NCBI GenBank assembly: GCA_002077065.1
Contig: NAJO01000002.1
Coordinates: 1,364,001-1,428,000, forward strand
DNA length: 64,000 nucleotides
Source: Cryoendolithus antarcticus
Taxonomy: Eukaryota > Ascomycota > Dothideomycetes > Cladosporiales > Cladosporiaceae
Direction: 5' to 3'
Of the stretch, positions 21,265 to 29,707 are shown one piece after another. The position numbers were made by a program, and so were the translations under genes. Every line of letters begins with the position of its first letter. Positions within the stretch are counted from its first letter, which is position 1. The notes below the pieces were generated by a model that saw only the letters and a list, made by a program, of their open reading frames with translations, was not told where the DNA came from and searched no databases.

Positions 21265-21420
21265 CTTCTCCAGATTCGCCAAGACTGATGCGACGTTTTT
21301 ACGGCGCGCGTTGTTTGAGCTTCACTTGAACATCAGCGTCAGTTGAAGCCTAGCACGCGCTACTAGGACAAGCTGTACGCTCCATCTGAAGACCACAAGA
21401 CAAGTACACAACCGCAAATC

Positions 21421-22122
21421 ATGGCAGAACGCTCCCCCATCTCATCGCCAACGGTCGACCAAACCATCGAAGGTCTGCGGACTTTCTCACTCGCGGCACC
21501 GATCTCATCGGCAGCACCAAAACCCAACATCGCAGAGCGCGTCTTCAGCATTACTGAGCTGCTAGAGGACATACTTCTTTCTACTGTACGAGCTGGAGAT
21601 CTAGGCGCCGTCTGCTGGTTGTTCGTCACCCAAAGAGTGAGCAAAACTTTCGCTCTAACAATCGGGCAATCGGGGTCCCTGCAAAGAGTACTGTTCAGTA
21701 CGTACAGCGCTCGTGCTGTGCCCGTGGCCAGGAACGAGTCCGAACAGAATCCGTTCCTCACTACGATGTGTCTCGCCCGTTCAATGGAGATCACCTTGCA
21801 CGTCTCTCCTCGCTGCAAGCTGATCCTATCTATTCATGTGCGTGGCTCACGATCTGAGATCGGGGACCTCGTCGAATGGTTACGTGGCAAGCAAGGTACT
21901 ACGTGGGCAAGGATGAAGTGCACAAAATGGCCGGGCAGGGTGTTCGTGTTTTTGGCACGTTGCAGGCTACATCTTGATTACAAAGATCCCAAGATCAGTC
22001 ACATTCAGTTCTCTCACATTGGCGATCCAACTCTCGGAGACATTGCCATGCAGATCTCGCAGCTGTACGATCTTGCGTGTCCACCGAAGATGAGCAGATC
22101 ACGGCAAGCAAACGATACATGA
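21421..22122 (+). CDS. F-box-like protein, paralogue 1 of a tandem array
   Basis: Single exon, 233 residues. An F-box-like segment spans about 37-92: AERVFSITELLEDILL, then CWLFVTQRVSKTFALTI and LQRVLF, the usual spacing of the helices that bind Skp1. The C-terminal half is not a known substrate-binding repeat but ends in a block shared by all three paralogues, GDPTLGDIAMQISQLYDLA. F-box proteins recruit targets to SCF ubiquitin ligases; many fungal F-box-only proteins like this are lineage-specific and uncharacterised. Similarity to the next two genes is evident across the F-box and the C-terminal block, while the middle has diverged. Whether the F-box is functional is an inference. Confidence 0.75.
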   Translation: MAERSPISSPTVDQTIEGLRTFSLAAPISSAAPKPNIAERVFSITELLEDILLSTVRAGDLGAVCWLFVTQRVSKTFALTIGQSGSLQRVLFSTYSARAVPVARNESEQNPFLTTMCLARSMEITLHVSPRCKLILSIHVRGSRSEIGDLVEWLRGKQGTTWARMKCTKWPGRVFVFLARCRLHLDYKDPKISHIQFSHIGDPTLGDIAMQISQLYDLACPPKMSRSRQANDT

Positions 22123-22804
22123 GAGGTCTACCCACTGTCGAACGTCAGTACAACACCACAACTGCAGTTGGTTATAAGACTTCTGGAGACTGCTTCTAGC
22201 GTGCGGTGGTACGCGATTACCACAAGCCCTGACGCTCCCCAATTCTTCAGCCCAGGAATACTTGCGGCCAGATTTAAACACGCCGAATGGACCCAGCGAT
22301 GTGCAGTGCAACGATTCCGGCCCGCGATGCCACCACCTCGGTGCTCGAACAGGAGTGTCATACCTGGCATTGATGGGAACCTGAAGTTGCTACTCCGGGG
22401 GAGGGATCGTCATGCTATGTGCTGCAGAGTATGTGGGCGGACAAGGTAGCGTCCTCGTACTCATTCCATGCCACTGAAGAAGTGAACGACCCGTCTGTGA
22501 CATACGGCCACCAGTGACTTTGACCAATGTTTGGAAGAAGCTAGTATAGGTCACATTTGCACAACTCGCCGTATACACAAAAGCCGTATACCCGACTTCG
22601 TTGACTCAAGGCGTCCGCCACCAGATTGCCTTGCATCGCTCCTGCCCTCTCTGAAAGTACGAAACTTGGCAGACATTTGCCTCGAGAGAATTAGCTCGCT
22701 CGATCTCGCACTCCCGATTTTCCATCGCATCGGTCACTCAACTACACATACATCACCGCCGCTGTGGTGATGACAAGAATCGAGTAGCTACCACTTAATC
22801 CATC
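22123..22804. other. Intergenic between F-box-like paralogues 1 and 2
   Basis: 682 bp. Apart from the shared upstream block at 22635-22646 I see no gene or recognisable remnant of a further paralogue. Confidence 0.5.
22635..22646 (+). repeat. Upstream block shared by the F-box-like paralogues, copy 2
   Basis: ATCGCTCCTGCC, identical to copy 1 and 170 bp before the ATG of paralogue 2. Confidence 0.6.
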
Positions 22805-23518
22805 ATGGCCGATTCCAATGCACCCGTCGACTCAACCATCGACACACCTCTCGACTGCCTGCAAGAGCTTGTCATCACCGCGCCATGGGATCCGGCTTGG
22901 ACCAGCGTCGCAGCGCGCGCACTCAGTATCACTGAGCTGCTCGAGGCTATCGTCATCGCCACCACTAAGGAAACATCCTATCACAGTCTCTCGGTCAAAG
23001 ACACCTGCTGGCTGTTTCGACTGCAAAAGGTGAACAAGACCTTTGCCCGCACCATCAGAGGGTCACTGCCACTACGCAAAGCCATGTTCCGCGCATACAG
23101 GCCTGCCCGCACCGATCGAAGTTCCGTCTTGTACAGGGACACCATCACATCAAATCCCCTCTTCTTCCAGCGCTACTTGATCTCGAAATTCCATTCGAAG
23201 CCAGAGTTCCGCGACGAAGGTTTGGTGTCTTTCGCTCCGCACTTGCGATTCAAGGACCTGAAGAAATTTGCGAAGTGGGCAAAGGCTACGCAGCATGAAT
23301 CTTGGGCGTCGTCAAAGGCCACCAGCTCGCCGTGCACGATATATGTGGAGGATCGTCCTTGGACTCCCTACATTCGCAGCTCGAAGCTCAAAATCGCTGG
23401 TCGCTTCAGAATGAACGATCCCACTATTGGAGACATCGCGATGCGAATTGCACAGATGTACGAAGTCGCATATCCTGGGACGAAGATGTGGGCGGATCAG
23501 AGCTCCACCGTCTCTTGA
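22805..23518 (+). CDS. F-box-like protein, paralogue 2
   Basis: Single exon, 237 residues. F-box-like region: AARALSITELLEAIVI, CWLFRLQKVNKTFARTI, LRKAMFRAYRPA. Then NPLFFQRYL, a middle region with FKDLKKFAKWAKATQHESWA, and the shared C-terminal block NDPTIGDIAMRIAQMYEVAYP. Compared with paralogue 1 it has a longer loop between the first two F-box helices and a more basic middle. It is intact. All three genes are in the same orientation about 1.4 kb apart, as expected for unequal crossing-over duplicates. Confidence 0.75.
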   Translation: MADSNAPVDSTIDTPLDCLQELVITAPWDPAWTSVAARALSITELLEAIVIATTKETSYHSLSVKDTCWLFRLQKVNKTFARTIRGSLPLRKAMFRAYRPARTDRSSVLYRDTITSNPLFFQRYLISKFHSKPEFRDEGLVSFAPHLRFKDLKKFAKWAKATQHESWASSKATSSPCTIYVEDRPWTPYIRSSKLKIAGRFRMNDPTIGDIAMRIAQMYEVAYPGTKMWADQSSTVS

Positions 23519-24164
23519 GTCCGTGATTGCTCAGCATCGGTGAAGTGATGGGTATTGGGCTCGCTCAGCTGCTAAAAAGGAGGGTTCTTGGAGGGCCACG
23601 ATACACACGGTGCATGAAGCGAGACTTGTGGGGAGTTCCCTCTGAGGGAGCTCCTCGTGCACGGCGCATGCCAGTGGCTGCTGGTCAAGCACGGTCGTTC
23701 GCTTGAGAATGGCCAGCGGGTATCTAGGCTGTCACCAAGAAGCGAATGCAATACTCTGGCCATGTGGTGGCGAACACTACTGCGGGAGAATTGGGGGGAT
23801 CAGGATCGGGCTAGTCGTCTTGACAAGCTCATTGGGACTGGGACTGGTCAGAGAGGGAAAAGCTTCGCGATCCCAGTCTCGCGTTGACAGCTTCGAGTTT
23901 CTGACCGATATCACGAGGCAAGTCAAAAGCTGTCGGCGTCCAGTGAAATGCTCAGATATCGTACCACAAAGTCTTCTCAGGACGTGTGTCTCGTGAAGCC
24001 GCCGACCGCAGGTCACGCATCGCTCCTTCCCTTCTTTGCAAATGACCGCCAAGTCTGTGAATGTAGCGGACTGGGGAATTTGACATGCCGCACTCGTACT
24101 TGACTTGGCTGGAATCTATCACCAAAATATTGTCATCGGGTCAACAAGCACACGCTGCCATATC
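23519..24164. other. Intergenic between F-box-like paralogues 2 and 3
   Basis: 646 bp with the third shared upstream block at 24019-24030. No gene seen. Confidence 0.5.
24019..24030 (+). repeat. Upstream block shared by the F-box-like paralogues, copy 3
   Basis: ATCGCTCCTTCC, one mismatch to copies 1 and 2, 146 bp before the ATG of paralogue 3. Confidence 0.55.
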
Positions 24165-24920
24165 ATGGCGGAGGCTAGCGCATCGTCGGCCATGACGATT
24201 GATGACAACACTGCAAGAGAGCCAAATTCGGCGGGCGATGCACTTGTAGTGAGCGACCCATCGATAGGCACCAGACTGAACGCCGCGGAGCGCGTATTCG
24301 GCATCACGGAACTGCTGGAAGACATTCTCCTCCTTGCAATCACTGAGCCTACCAGACGAGAAGAGCTGTGCTGGCTCTTTACCCTCCAGACACTGAACAA
24401 GTCGTTCGCGCACACGATACTGCAGTCACTACCCCTGCAAAGGACAACCTTCCGAACATATGCTCTGGCACCTCCACCGGCTCCAACATAAAGCCCGCTC
24501 CTGGATTGCATCTGGATACCGTATGGTCTTTATTTTCAAGTCCTGTTCCACAATCCTCGACCTACAGTCTTGGTGGACTCTTTCATCTCGAATCTTGACT
24601 TTGAGGCGATAACAGAGTGGGCACGAGCTGTGCAGATCACATCGTGGGCCAAGTCAAAGTTGAGAGAGCGCCCTTGCAGGATACACGTGGTTTTATCCCT
24701 CGGAGATCGGCCAATGGGCGGCAGCAAGTCACTGCGGAACAACCGGCAATATGCCATCGACGATCCAACGCTAGGAGATATCGTGATGTGCATTGCATGG
24801 CAGTACGACTTCGAATACTGGCACCGTAAGCCTAAGCCACGTTATACCAGCTTGTTCGATCCAACGGCTCGACTCAGGTTGGAAGAGGGTGCCGCAAGTA
24901 TGGAGGACAAGGAGGACTAG
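24165..24920 (+). pseudogene. F-box-like protein, paralogue 3, interrupted by a stop codon
   Basis: From the ATG at 24165 the frame gives an F-box-like segment (AERVFGITELLEDILL, CWLFTLQTLNKSFAHTI, LQRTTFRTYA) but meets TAA at 24489-24491 after 108 residues. The same frame then runs on without another stop to 24920 and carries the rest of the family protein: DFEAITEWARAVQITSWAKS and the C-terminal block DDPTLGDIVMCIAWQYDFEY. So the reading frame is kept and one nonsense codon splits it. No GT donor lies close before the stop that would let an intron remove it. A CAA-to-TAA change would explain it. The 108-residue product might still be made as an F-box-only protein. Confidence 0.7.
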
Positions 24921-25170
24921 CATGAAGGCGTTCCAAGGTCGCCATTGTTGCGCATGGTTTAGTGGCGTCTGGGAACAAGGATGTATGGCCGATACTCCCG
25001 GTTCTCTCAAGATGCGATAGCGCGTTAACGAGTGAGAGGGTCTCTGGCTCTGCGGTCAACGGTCAGGCTCGAGGTCGCAAGTCAGGGTCTTGGGCAGCGC
25101 GGTGTCTAGACTGACAGAGGTTGCATCCATAGACGGGACCGACCAAGAGCGCGAGGGAAAAATACCATCA

Positions 25171-26211
25171 TCAGAGCTTTCCCTTATCAGGCCGTTTCAA
25201 CCTGATCATCCCATCCTGCAGCAAGGTAAGAACGTGCACTCCACTCGGCGACCAGATCTTCCCCTCATACGTCGCACGTCCAGTACTTGCTCTCGTGGTC
25301 CAGGCTTCTCTACAGAACCAGTTGCCCTGCTTTGATGAAGTACTTTCCTCCGCCTGAAACAGCATCTCCTCGGCTGGTGCATGCAAGATGACCGTGTGAG
25401 CCAGACTACCCATCTGCGTGAAGGTCTCCGAGACGTCTAGAAAAGTGGATGACTCGTATAAGCTGTGGATGTCGGAGGCATATAAGTGAGCGCACATATG
25501 AAGGTTGGCGTTGTCGGGCATGTCTCCGATGGGTCGGTACAGCTTCAGCTGTCTTCGCTCCAGAGGCGGACGATGGGCGTTGAAGGCGGTCATGTCTACT
25601 TTGCTGTGCACCAAACCTGGGAACTTGTCGTTCTTCTCTGGTTCCTTTTCGAGCATCCGTCGAAACCAGGGCACATCCATGCCAGGTGCTACCGGGATCT
25701 CCTCGGGTCGCTTGGAGTCCAGTACAGTGCTGTATCTCTTCCAGAGGTCTACATGTTCCTGGACGTCCAGGGTACTTCGCTCGGCAGTCTTGAAGCTGCA
25801 GGTACTGGTGAAGCAGATCCCAGCGGTGGCGACTTGCGTCACAGTCACGGTGCGAGTGCAGTATGACTTTCCGTCACGAACATTCTGGACAGTGTAGATG
25901 AAGGGGAGATGTGGGATGCCACCTAGTATGAACCATCCTGTCACGTTCTATCTCGGCGTAAGTTAACATGCCATTGCAGGGCTGGAGGAAGGACTAACGT
26001 GTATCACAAACCCTTTGGGCACTGTCTGAGACGCTGCCCATGCGGCTTGAGCGTAGACGTGACCGCCAAAGGCACGCCCTACTGCTCTGGGGTGATTGCC
26101 ACCCGGAGCGAACGGTGGAGCTATTGATCGATAGGTGGTCTTGTCGATCGTTTCGAGTCTCATGAGGTCTGCGAAGGGCCGGTAGACATTGCCGTCGGCA
26201 GGAGAGGGCAT
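25171..26211 (-). CDS. Acyl-CoA thioesterase II (TesB type)
   Basis: Two exons, 26211-25999 and 25947-25171, with a 51-nt intron (GTTAGT...GATAG) in phase 0, give 329 residues. The double hot-dog fold of TesB-like thioesterases is visible: GRAFGGHVYAQAAWAASQTV (residues about 45-64) and FIYTVQNVRDGKSYCTRTVT in the first half, CAHLYASDIHSLYES and WFCREAWTTRASTGRATYEG in the second. These enzymes hydrolyse acyl-CoA to free fatty acid and CoA, usually in peroxisomes. The C-terminus is Gly-Lys-Leu, close to but not a canonical peroxisomal PTS1 (Ser-Lys-Leu). The gene is divergent from the PH-domain gene. Confidence 0.88.
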
Positions 26212-26640
26212 AATCGCGGTAGGTAAGGGAAGGTGAGATGATGGAAACGATGGTACCTACAGAAGCTGATCTATCAGTTGGAAAGGGAGGACGACAAGAA
26301 TGGACGTCGGCAGAAGTGCCATTGAATGCATGCCGAGGTCGAGTTGCATGATGGCGTCTTCAGGCCTGAGGCATTCACGATTTCGCCGTTGCCATTCATT
26401 GCAACTTGCCCATGGTTGACGGTAACCTGCAACCTGCAAGAGCTTCTTGGACCTGTATTCGTCATCGCACGCAGTCACCGCCGACTGTGATGTCGCATCC
26501 TCGCCGCTGCCAATAACACAGCGCTCAACCGGCCCTCATGCCAGCCATGAAACGCCTCTGCCCGCAAAGGCGCAACCCAAATACTTCGCAGTAAAGATCC
26601 ATGCATTGTCAACAACTGCATTAGCTTCCACATTGTCCAA
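26212..26640. other. Intergenic: divergent promoter region of thioesterase and PH-protein genes
   Basis: 429 bp between divergent starts; nothing else recognised. Confidence 0.5.
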
Positions 26641-27909
26641 ATGCTGTCTGATGCAATGGCTGCTACCTCTCAGCCAGTCTCAGTCCCACAGGCTCGTCCG
26701 GCGGCGAGTCCATATCCACCATTGCCGAAGTCCCTCCAGAACCTCAAGCAGATTGGGCCTTTCCCCAAGACCCTCTCCCCAGTAGATCCAAATGGTTCTT
26801 TCGCATTCGACCGTCTGATCAAGACTGGTCCCCTACTCAAGCGAACCCGCAAGACGAAGACCTGGAAACCCGTCTTCGTGGTCGTCCGCCCAGGTTTGAT
26901 ATCTGTGTACCGTGGACCGGAGGACCGGAACCTCAGGCATCAGATCAAGCTTAAGGAGATCACTGCTGTAGCTCGGCAGCGTGATCCTAAGAGGGAGGAA
27001 AGATGCGTGTTTGGAGTCTTTTCACCGAGCCGGAACTTCCGGTTCGAGGCGGGGAGTGAGAAGGAAGCGGAGGAGTGGGTCGATGTCATCCGACGGGAGG
27101 CAAGAATCGGAGAAGAGGAGGAAGAGATGATGGTGCAAAGTCCCACGGGTGGACCGAAGTCATGGCAGGGCTTCGGACGGATTACTGCGGACGATGCGAG
27201 TGGAGCCGGAAGTGGTGCAGGACATGGTGGAGGGTATAGCAGCTCCGACGCCGAAGTCCTCGCCAGCCCGTCATACGCTCGCAAACGAGATCGCGCTACG
27301 ACGGCAGCTTCAGCTGCTAGTGCCGCACGACGCACTTCACACGTGTCCTACAACTACTCTGGCGCCGAACACTCCTACAGCGACTTCAGCGACTCTGGAT
27401 TGACAGCCGCCGCCCGGCTCTCCTCATTGAACCTTAGCGCTCCAGAAGCTGCCTCTGCAAGCACTGCTCGGCCTGGTTTCACTCAACGCACACCCAGCCA
27501 GCTCTCGGTCTCGGCGGTACCACCCACCTCTCCAGCAAAGACTGCAGAGCCTGCAACGCAAGCACAGCCGCAGTCCCACGCAACCACAAACGTCACCTTA
27601 CATTCGACTCCGATACTTCTCCTCTCCCGACACTCAAAGCTTCGTCGCTGGAAGCGGATGCACCTCACGATCCGTCCAGCACACTTAGCTCTTTACAAAG
27701 ATGCCTCAGAGTACGAACCCTTACTGCTCATACCTTGGAGCACGATCATCGATGTTGTCGAAATTGATCCTGTGAGCAAGAGTAAGCAGTTCTGCCTGCA
27801 GGTCATTGGGGAAGAGAGGAGTTGGCGATTCTGCGCTCTTGACGTGGATGGTCGCGAGAAGGTGCTTAGTGTTTGCAAGGGACTGGGAAAAGGCAAGGGT
27901 CGGGGCTGA
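26641..27909 (+). CDS. Tandem PH-domain protein (Opy1-like)
   Basis: Single exon, 422 residues. The first PH domain spans about 59-154 (LIKTGPLLKRTRKTKTWKPV, FVVVRPGLISVYRG, FRFEAGSEKEAEEWVDVIRR). A Ser/Ala/Gly-rich linker of about 160 residues follows, and a second PH domain spans about 325-415 (LLSRHSKLRRWKRMHLTIRP, SWRFCALDVDGREKVLSVC). Both have the final tryptophan or equivalent helix. The layout matches yeast Opy1 and filamentous-fungal relatives, which bind phosphoinositides such as PI(4,5)P2 at the plasma membrane. Lipid specificity is not deducible here. An ATG five codons downstream (MAATSQPV) is an alternative start. Confidence 0.8.
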   Translation: MLSDAMAATSQPVSVPQARPAASPYPPLPKSLQNLKQIGPFPKTLSPVDPNGSFAFDRLIKTGPLLKRTRKTKTWKPVFVVVRPGLISVYRGPEDRNLRHQIKLKEITAVARQRDPKREERCVFGVFSPSRNFRFEAGSEKEAEEWVDVIRREARIGEEEEEMMVQSPTGGPKSWQGFGRITADDASGAGSGAGHGGGYSSSDAEVLASPSYARKRDRATTAASAASAARRTSHVSYNYSGAEHSYSDFSDSGLTAAARLSSLNLSAPEAASASTARPGFTQRTPSQLSVSAVPPTSPAKTAEPATQAQPQSHATTNVTLHSTPILLLSRHSKLRRWKRMHLTIRPAHLALYKDASEYEPLLLIPWSTIIDVVEIDPVSKSKQFCLQVIGEERSWRFCALDVDGREKVLSVCKGLGKGKGRG

Positions 27910-28098
27910 GGGCGTCGGTTCTGAATCACACATTCATCCAAGGGTAGTCGAGGTTGACTGTAAGTGGCTAAAGCATCGATACGACCTAAGGCTCTGCAGC
28001 GCGAGTATTACAAGTTCATGAAAGCAAAGCAAAGCAACTCTTCGAACCCTGCCACCCGTCCCGCGGCTACTGCGGTCGACATCAGTATCGATGAAACC

Positions 28099-29193
28099 TT
28101 AGAGATCCGACTTTGGCTGCACGATCAAACCAGGATGCTTAGGGATCATGTCGTGGTACCTGCGCTTTGCCAGCTCAGCGGTCCCAAGCGCACCTACATA
28201 CACCGGATCAATACCATCGTCGATCAACGCGGGCGTCTGTCCGACCATATCCAGCACTTCTGCCACCACATCTCGAAGCTGGACATCGTCTGCGAAGTCA
28301 CCGTAGTAGATAAGCTTCGTGACGTTGGCCGAAACACCCGGAAGAAATGACTTCAAGAGCTGCACGCGCACTTTGTCTCAATACTGTTGATCATCCGCAT
28401 AGGCGTGCTTAAAGTCTCTGCCGAGATTGCGCGTCGGGAATCCGTACCACCAGCTGTTGTACGCAGTCCAATAGTCGGCCGTGCGGGTTATTTCGAGCTC
28501 ACTTGCGTAGTAGCCAATGAGATAGTAGGCGTCTTCTGGTGGTGGCCGGGTGCCATTCGTGCAATACTGGTCAGCTGTGTAGGGGTGACAAAGACAAAGT
28601 CCGTGGCCTGCTACGACGGAATTCTCAAAAAAGATCAACGGCTCTCCCATGACCGCGTCACGTGACAGGATCTGGAGGTACTCGATACCCGCTGCTCGAA
28701 AGGCGTCTTTCAAAATGGCGCCTACGGAAAACTCGCCATAGTGGTGTACCCGATTGTGGCCGGCCAGACTCACAGCGGCTGCTTTGATCGGCTCGCCGAG
28801 TCGCGCTGCTCCAACTTTTACGAGAGATCGGATCATCTTGTCTAAGACCACCTGGCTGGCGGTGATAAGGGGCTCATCATCGAATCCAGGGTAGGTAGGG
28901 TTGACGCAGAGCCAGAAGATCAGATCATGCCACGCTCTATCTCCATCGACATGACCAAGCGCGATGTTGGAGCCGTTTGCGTACGAGACCGCAACAGCGC
29001 TGTTGCAAGTCAGCGACGTAATCTCTTAGGGTTGTACTACTGGCTGAGATGCTCACGCATAGTTTGGAGTAAAGTGAAATCCAATGCCGTATTCCTGACG
29101 GGTTGGCATGACTGCTGCACGAGCGATACTGCTCACGCGGCATAGGAGCAGTACTTTAACAGTGATCTGGGCTGGGTTGCCGTGAAGTTGCAT
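28099..29193 (-). pseudogene. HSP70/actin-fold-like protein gene with one in-frame stop
   Basis: Exon 1 is 29193-29057; a 57-nt intron (GTGAGC...GCTGAC...CAACAG) leads to 28999-28099. The frame reads 344 residues but contains TGA at 28380-28378, after YADDQQY; the sequence then continues in the same frame with DKVRVQLLKSFLPGVSANVT. Order of elements resembles the HSP70 ATPase fold: GIGFHFTPNYAAVAVSYANG (phosphate 1 loop position), AAVSLAGHNRVHHYGEF, an AFRAAGIEYLQILSRDAVMG stretch where HSP70 has GLNVLRIINEPTAA, and near the end DPVYVGALGTAELAKRR where HSP70 has the adenosine loop and DPDEAVA.GAA. Fungal proteins of this kind are secreted or cytosolic and uncharacterised; here the N-terminus is hydrophobic (VKVLLLCRVSSIARAAV). 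The glycine motifs are weaker than in true HSP70, so ATP binding is uncertain. Recent inactivation or stop readthrough are both possible. Confidence 0.55.
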
Positions 29194-29707
29194 GGTGTAA
29201 AGGCTGCCCTAGGTTGAGCCGCGGTCATAGACGGGAAATTCAGAGACGAGCTCATGGTCGTTTAGTCAAAGAATTCTGTTTATATAGCCCACTTTGAAGC
29301 GCCAGTGTTGGCGCCGCCTGAACGCATGAGAATTGCATATTGCAGTCTGGCGCTTACGTCTAGGATGACCTGTGGCTCGGCGGTCACAGTGCGCGACAGA
29401 TGAGCCGAAATGACCACAACATCACCTTGTGCTCACATCTTCTCATCATAATTACATGTAGTCATTCGTGTTATGGGAGAAGACACTACAGTGCTAGCCC
29501 GTAATGATCTCCACCCTGAAGTCAAGCCCTACCGCGCGTTGGACCCTGTTCGGTACCTACCTAGCATACTTGCATGTACTTCTATCACTAAATTAGATTC
29601 AGACTCATTTTATCTACACTTTCATCGACAGCAATGCTTTGTATCCAATCTCAAAGACTTGGAACTCATCTTGGAGGATAGATTGACCTTCTCGCTCGAC
29701 CCAATGG
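29194..29707. other. Intergenic: divergent region before the FUSC transporter
   Basis: 514 bp. It contains an open frame from 29473 that overlaps the transporter start in another frame and looks like chance. No RNA gene or repeat seen. Confidence 0.5.

Noticed and set aside
27964..28350. Plus-strand open frame of 128 codons
   Set aside because: Largely antisense to the HSP70-like gene; no independent support.
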